From Peribacillus folii (GTDB lineage: Bacteria > Bacillota > Bacilli > Bacillales > DSM-1321): a stretch of DNA of 64,000 nucleotides. Below, in pieces: positions 60,033 to 64,000 of the stretch (the stretch's first letter is position 1; every line of letters begins with the position of its first letter). The notes under the pieces were generated by a model that did not search any database, was not told where the DNA came from, and saw only the letters and a list, made by a program, of their open reading frames with translations. The translations under genes were made by a program, and so were the position numbers. The stretch lies in contig NZ_JASJOM010000002.1 in assembly GCF_030271255.1 (NCBI RefSeq), positions 248,001 to 312,000 of the forward strand, given 5' to 3'.

Positions 60033-60319
60033 AACAGTCCCTGTTCCATTGCGAAAGATATCGCTCCACTACGAGTTTCAATGCCGTTTTGTTTCAAATT
60101 TTCCAAAAATGAAATATAAAAGCTGCCGTCAAAATTCTTCTGGGCCTTTAAAGTCAACTCTATCGCAGCATTGACCAGGATATCACTGGCATCCGTATAA
60201 CGCTTGCCAAAATAAATAAAGCCAATGGCATCATTGCCAAAAGTGAACCCCTTTCCTTCCAAAAAACGAACATACTCCTCAGTCGATCTCATCACTTCTG
60301 CATCCACTCCAAAATTCAT
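60026..60319 (-). CDS. Conserved-looking small cytoplasmic protein, unknown function
   Basis: A 97-residue soluble protein (MNFGVDAEVMRSTEEYVRFLEGKGFTFG, ADAIEL-type helix from about 45, QNGIETRSGAISFAMEQGLLK). It lies in the yp block between the EamA gene and ypcP. Predicted to be mostly helical with one short hydrophobic strand (IGFIYFGKRY). I do not recognise the family firmly. No clear strong ribosome site, but codon use is like its neighbours. Confidence 0.55.
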   Translation of the reverse strand: MNFGVDAEVMRSTEEYVRFLEGKGFTFGNDAIGFIYFGKRYTDASDILVNAAIELTLKAQKNFDGSFYISFLENLKQNGIETRSGAISFAMEQGLLK

Positions 60320-60385
60320 GCCTTATTTTCATATTACCGTAAATATAAGAATTTGACTATCCATTTTTCGACAAAAAATTCAATG

Positions 60386-60705
60386 TATAATGGTAGGAAC
60401 ATCCGTTAGGAAGCTCCCCGACTGAGACAAATCTGCTGAAAATTGGATATGTTGATTGACCATCCACTCTTGGTGAAAACGTAGGAGTAAACTTCATGGC
60501 ATGCGTTATGGAGGCTGTAATTTTACCGTTACTTGCCCCTACAGGCACTCCTTAGCGGACGATCTGTCTGTGCGCCCACCTTGACTCAAGGAAAGACCCG
60601 CTTGGGTTATAACCAAAGTTTCTCTAAGGCATCACAGGGGGGCTTATAAAGCCGAATCGACCATAATTCAAAGAGGAGCCTCCATAAGGAAGCCCCATTG
60701 TATCG
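60386..60705 (+). ncRNA. Candidate structured RNA or dispersed repeat element
   Basis: A perfect -10 TATAAT (60386-60391) precedes about 310 bases without a plausible gene that contain several short exact dyads: CCTTGA-C-TCAAGG (60579-60591), TTGG-TTATAACC type (60602-60616), GGCTT-ATA-AAGCC (60641-60653), and GGAGCCTCC/GGAAGCCCC near 60675-60697. The clustering suggests folded RNA or a repeated element. No match to a known riboswitch, 6S, tmRNA or RNase P RNA was recognised, and the -35 is poor. Confidence 0.35.
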
Positions 60706-60708
60706 GGT

Positions 60709-61584
60709 TTAAATCATTCTCAGTAATGCCCTGAATTCGTGATCCCTGGCAAGGGTTTGCACTTTCTCACGGTCATAGCGGTATACTGCCTCGTCCAAAG
60801 AACATGAAATCGGTACGTCACATTTTATTTCAGCAAGCTTTCTCGAAAGATGGAGCATATCAACGGCAGATTCAATCTTGGCCCGCTGCGTGTTGGTCAA
60901 AGAAGTGACATTTTCAAGAATCCCTTCGATACTTTGATACTGAATCAATAATTTTAGCGCTGTTTTCTCACCAATGCCCTTCACTCCGGGATAATTATCA
61001 GCAGTATCGCCCATTAGCGCTTTTAAATCAATCATTTGCCTTGGTGTGATCCCTTTCCATTCATAAAAGCTATCGGGATTATGGACCTCATAATTACCGT
61101 AGCCTTTCTTCAATAAAACAACGGAAATGTTGTCTTCTATTAATTGGAGCATGTCCTGGTCGCCTGTCAATATACTTACTTGGCTGTGCTTGGCGGATGC
61201 TTTTGCAATGGTTCCAATACAGTCATCCGCCTCATACCCAGATAATCCTATATTTGGAATATCAAACGCTTCTACTGCCTTTTTCGCCAAATCGAATTGC
61301 GGGAGCATTTCGACTGGAGCTTCGGAACGGTTGGCCTTGTATCCATCGAATAATTCATTACGGAACGTCTTGCTTCCCATATCCCAGCAAACTGCCATAT
61401 GACTGGGTGAAAATTGATTCACGGCTGTCAGCATGTGCTTTAAAAAGCCTTGAACCGCGTTTGTCGGCATTCCTTTTGAATTGATCATGAATTGGCCTGT
61501 AACGGCCGTTGCATAAAAAGCCCTGAATAGGAGCGCCATTCCATCAACAAGCATGAAGGAATGTTGCTGCTCATTTTCTTTCAT
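60709..61584 (-). CDS. ypcP: 5'-3' exonuclease YpcP (Pol I-like FEN domain)
   Basis: A 291-residue flap exonuclease domain protein. FMLVDGMALLFRAFYA, CWDMGSKTFRNELFDGYKANRSE, GYEADDCIGTIA, ILTGDQDMLQLI and MGDTADNYPGVKGIGEKTALKLL hold the metal-binding acids and helix-hairpin-helix. It acts in removal of RNA primers and DNA flaps beside Pol I. Start 61584 follows AGAGGTGAT. In Bacillus the gene lies near dynA, as here. Confidence 0.92.
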   Translation of the reverse strand: MKENEQQHSFMLVDGMALLFRAFYATAVTGQFMINSKGMPTNAVQGFLKHMLTAVNQFSPSHMAVCWDMGSKTFRNELFDGYKANRSEAPVEMLPQFDLAKKAVEAFDIPNIGLSGYEADDCIGTIAKASAKHSQVSILTGDQDMLQLIEDNISVVLLKKGYGNYEVHNPDSFYEWKGITPRQMIDLKALMGDTADNYPGVKGIGEKTALKLLIQYQSIEGILENVTSLTNTQRAKIESAVDMLHLSRKLAEIKCDVPISCSLDEAVYRYDREKVQTLARDHEFRALLRMI

Positions 61585-61669
61585 TAACACATTATCACCT
61601 CTATCATGATGTACATTCATTTTATCATACCTGTCCACTTTATCTAGCAGCGTTTAGTTGGAAAATCAC

Positions 61670-62497
61670 TCAATCAACTGGATTACCATCGTAGGAAATC
61701 CAGTCACTAAAGCTCCCAATATACACCTTGACTTGTTCATAACCTGCCTCCTTCAAGGCAACATAATTGGGAGAAGCCGTAACTCCAGAACCACAGTAGA
61801 CAATAATTTCCTTATCACTGTCGATGTCGCTGAAATTATTCATTAGTTCTTCCTTTGTTTTGAAATGTCCATCATCGAGCGCCTTCGTCCATAGCTTGTT
61901 GACTGCACCAGGAATATGACCTGCTTTTTTATCGATTGGCTCCTCTATCCCCAGAAATCGTTTCGGTTCCCTCGAATCGACCAAAACGATATTATTCGGT
62001 TTTTTCAATGTAAATTGCTTCACTTCCTGATAAGAGGCAAAAACGGAAGCATTTATTTCGATATGGTACTTTGCTGCTGGATAATATGAATGCGCAGCAT
62101 CAATCGGGTAACCTGCCTCCTTCCAGGCAGTATATCCCCCGTCAAGCACATGGACCTTTCGATGGCCTAGATAACCCAGCAGCCAGACGAACCGGGAAGC
62201 AAAAGACCCCTCTCCACCGTCATAAGCCACAAGTACCGTATCATTCGTAATTCCGTATGCTTCCAATCTACCCTTAAAAGCCGTTAAGTCCGGAAGCGGG
62301 TGCCTCCCGCCATGTACCTGAACCTTTCCAGATAAGTCCTTCTCGAGATCGAAATAAACGGCGCCAGGAATATGGTCTTCGTTAAATTCCCTTTGCCCTG
62401 CGTCAGGAGAGCCTAGCCTAAATCGACAGTCACAAATCCTTATATCATTGGATGTCAACAAGGGCAATAATTCTTCTTTATTGATCAGCAAACTCAT
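61670..62497 (-). CDS. Sulfurtransferase with two rhodanese domains
   Basis: A 275-residue tandem rhodanese. The N-terminal domain has CDCRFRLGSPDAG and HIPGAVYFDLEKDLSG; the C-terminal domain carries the active cysteine in VYCGSGVTASPNYVAL. The motif CGSGVTA suits thiosulfate or 3-mercaptopyruvate sulfurtransferases. TAGGAGGAG precedes the start. Monocistronic by spacing (gap of about 85 bases to ypcP on the same strand). Confidence 0.93.
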   Translation of the reverse strand: MSLLINKEELLPLLTSNDIRICDCRFRLGSPDAGQREFNEDHIPGAVYFDLEKDLSGKVQVHGGRHPLPDLTAFKGRLEAYGITNDTVLVAYDGGEGSFASRFVWLLGYLGHRKVHVLDGGYTAWKEAGYPIDAAHSYYPAAKYHIEINASVFASYQEVKQFTLKKPNNIVLVDSREPKRFLGIEEPIDKKAGHIPGAVNKLWTKALDDGHFKTKEELMNNFSDIDSDKEIIVYCGSGVTASPNYVALKEAGYEQVKVYIGSFSDWISYDGNPVD

Positions 62498-62727
62498 CTA
62501 CAACTCCTCCTAATTAAAAACGTCCCCTTCACTTCCATTCAGAGTGCTTCATTGTTTCATTCTTTATGGAAGCTGATTTTCCCTCTAATGCTTTAGGATT
62601 ATTTTCGCCTCGTCAGCGGCATCCTACTTTCCATTCCTCCGTTTATGGTTACAACCAACGCTGTTTTCCGGATTTATTTATTCCATAATCTGTCATAATT
62701 AGAAACTGGAAGAACCTTTGTTGCATT
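62498..62727. other. Gene-free stretch upstream of the sulfurtransferase gene
   Basis: About 230 bases (310 to the dynamin gene). Besides the promoter expected for the sulfurtransferase and the dynA terminator, no gene or repeat was seen. Confidence 0.5.
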
Positions 62728-62760
62728 AAAAGGATGGCTGCCGACAGCAGCCATCCTTTG
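62728..62760 (-). terminator. Terminator of the dynamin-like gene
   Basis: On the minus strand AAAGGATGGCTGC pairs with GCAGCCATCCTTTT around five bases, then TTAATGC. It lies 50 bases after the dynA stop. Confidence 0.82.
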
Positions 62761-62809
62761 GATTACGATATCTTTTCTCGCTTGCATGGTTGGGCTTGTA
62801 AAACTGATT

Positions 62810-64000
62810 TTATTTCACCTGCATTCTAGCCAATTCCATTACTGCATTTTCATAGTATGGTATATCCACCTTTTCCTCCAAAGCTGCACGCAGCCCTGTA
62901 AAGATATCGGCTATCTCCTGCTTGAATTCGTTTTGGATGGCAAGCAATTCTTGATCGAGCACTTGATCATACATGGTATAAATCCGCTCTCCCTGCTCTT
63001 TGACATACGCTAGCGCAGGTTCATCCAAACGCTTCTGAAGACCATCGCTCATTTTCACTTTTTCATTTTTTTCAAAGAAAGACTTAGGGTTTTTAAATAA
63101 AGCCAATTCCTTCTTGAATTCCGCTGTCTCCAATTCGGCGAAGGCTCCCATAAATTCTGGAGATTCCCGCTCATTAGGTTCAAAAGGCTGTACAGAGAGG
63201 CTTTTTCTCACTTTCTGCATTTGCTGCAGCAAACTACTTTGTTTTTCATCCAACAATTTATTTACGAACAATTCAGACCTTAAAGCCGTTGCCCGCATTT
63301 CCTGGGCAAGGTCAAAGCCCAGCGCACCCAGTAAATTGATCAGTGCTTGCTTAAGGACCAATTTCAGATCTCCGCCATCGTCCTTCAATACGGCCGGGTT
63401 GAAGGACTCCTTGAAGAAGTCATTGAAGCGGAAGAAGACCCGTTGTTTACTATAAAAAGTCAATTCATCAATTTCCTTTTTCAACCGCTGCTTTTCCGCA
63501 TCACCTTTCATGACAGCGAGAATTTCGGAAATGGCATGAGCCTCACTGGAAAGGGATTCCAAAGCTTTTCGTTTCGTTTTTTCATCCTGTTTTGAGGCCG
63601 CAATCACATCACGAAGCAGCTCCTCCGTCCTCTTTACGGCTGCTTGTGCCGATGCGATCGCAAGTCCTGTCAAATCGTTTTCGATGAAAGAATCGAACTG
63701 CTTCTGGAACTCGGAAATACCACTATCCCGAAGGAACGAGTGCTTAAAGGAACCAGGCGTTTGTTTTTCCGACAATGCCCCTTTGCTCGTAAGCGGGAAC
63801 AGCTTTGGAAACCGAATGCCGAATCCATTCAGTTGATCTTTGACATAATCCATCACTTCGTCCAATTCATCGGTCGTTTGGGCAAGGTCGACGGCATTGA
63901 CGATAAAGAACATCTTATCCATGGCGAACGAATCTTTCACACGGCCGAGCTGTATCAGGAATTCCCTATCTGCACGGGAAAATGGATGATTATAGTAAGT
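62810..64000 (-). CDS. dynA: Dynamin-like GTPase DynA, C-terminal part (gene continues beyond window)
   Basis: The minus-strand frame is open to the right edge. The visible 396 codons begin TYYNHPFSRADREFLIQLGRVKD, then DKMFFIVNAVDLAQTTDELDEV (G4 region of the second GTPase), and then a long helical stalk/trunk (FDSFIENDLTGLAIASAQAAVKRTEELL; EKQRLKKEIDEL; FFKESFNPAVLKDDGGDLKLVLKQALINLLGALGFDL). In Bacillus, DynA is a double dynamin of about 1200 residues tethering membranes. Only the second half is in the window. The C-terminus YYENAVMELARMQVK is followed by a terminator. Confidence 0.9.
   Translation of the reverse strand, partial: TYYNHPFSRADREFLIQLGRVKDSFAMDKMFFIVNAVDLAQTTDELDEVMDYVKDQLNGFGIRFPKLFPLTSKGALSEKQTPGSFKHSFLRDSGISEFQKQFDSFIENDLTGLAIASAQAAVKRTEELLRDVIAASKQDEKTKRKALESLSSEAHAISEILAVMKGDAEKQRLKKEIDELTFYSKQRVFFRFNDFFKESFNPAVLKDDGGDLKLVLKQALINLLGALGFDLAQEMRATALRSELFVNKLLDEKQSSLLQQMQKVRKSLSVQPFEPNERESPEFMGAFAELETAEFKKELALFKNPKSFFEKNEKVKMSDGLQKRLDEPALAYVKEQGERIYTMYDQVLDQELLAIQNEFKQEIADIFTGLRAALEEKVDIPYYENAVMELARMQVK

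Noticed and set aside
60357-60548. A 63-codon minus-strand frame reading MPVGASNGKITASITHAM
   Set aside because: No ribosome site, and it lies in the hairpin-rich element at 60386-60705. It looks more like part of a repeat or RNA than a gene.
1-64000. tRNA, rRNA, CRISPR, insertion sequence or prophage features
   Set aside because: I saw no tRNA cloverleaf, rRNA stretch, regularly spaced repeats, transposase or phage genes while reading; a tRNAscan or ISfinder run was not possible.

Overview
The window looks like chromosome of a low-GC Gram-positive Bacillaceae member. The right end carries a block I recognise from Bacillus gene content (dynamin-like DynA, YpcP exonuclease, RNase H-like YpdQ and YpeP, YpeQ). 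There are also a proBA operon under a T-box, CcpA-type cre sites, a SigB-type promoter and strong AGGAGG-type ribosome sites. A genus in the Peribacillus group would fit but is not proven. No tRNA, rRNA, CRISPR array, insertion sequence or prophage was seen.

Layout. 1-4.7 kb: end of a LacI regulator, a frameshifted glyoxalase-fold gene, an MFS transporter with a ROK repressor, and a MarR regulator divergent from a nitroreductase with two palindromic operators. 4.8-16.3 kb: an amino-sugar and cell-wall recycling island (GntR and RpiR regulators, BadF-type kinase, MupG, lactose/cellobiose-type PTS, GH4 glycosidase, MurQ, a secreted DUF187 hydrolase, AnmK). 16.6-21.2 kb: an aromatic catabolism operon (extradiol dioxygenase, flavin hydroxylase, FAH-family enzyme, GntR/FCD regulator). 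21.5-32.1 kb: a guanidino/arginine-derivative island (amino-acid permease, two M20 hydrolases including RocB, YfcC transporter, two guanidine-modifying enzymes, IclR regulator), then glutamate dehydrogenase with two small genes. 32.3-36.6 kb: a mannose-type PTS with fused IIC-IID, NanE and an RpiR regulator, probably for N-acetylmannosamine. 36.8-39.5 kb: a permease and an agmatinase-family enzyme transcribed divergently, both from sigma-54-type promoters. 39.7-42.8 kb: ankyrin lipoprotein and a two-component system. 43.2-49.3 kb: a C30 carotenoid locus with intact crtN and crtM, decayed second oxidase and aldehyde dehydrogenase genes, and a LitR/CarH-like regulator. 49.5-64 kb: housekeeping and stress genes (YceG-like protein, YflT-type protein, proBA, hmp/nsrR, HD-GYP protein, the yp block).

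Main themes. Several transport-and-catabolism islands feed amino sugars, aromatics and guanidino compounds into central metabolism; perfect cre sites lie beside three of them. Three -24/-12 promoters (glutamate dehydrogenase, agmatinase, permease) join arginine, agmatine and glutamate use under sigma-54, although no enhancer-binding activator is encoded here. The strongest candidates for something undescribed are the cell-wall sugar island, in which a lactose-type PTS and GH4 enzyme stand where MurP is expected, and the guanidino island, which suggests breakdown of methylated or N-acylated arginine. The carotenoid locus shows reductive evolution: its oxidation branch is broken while its light/B12-type regulator persists.
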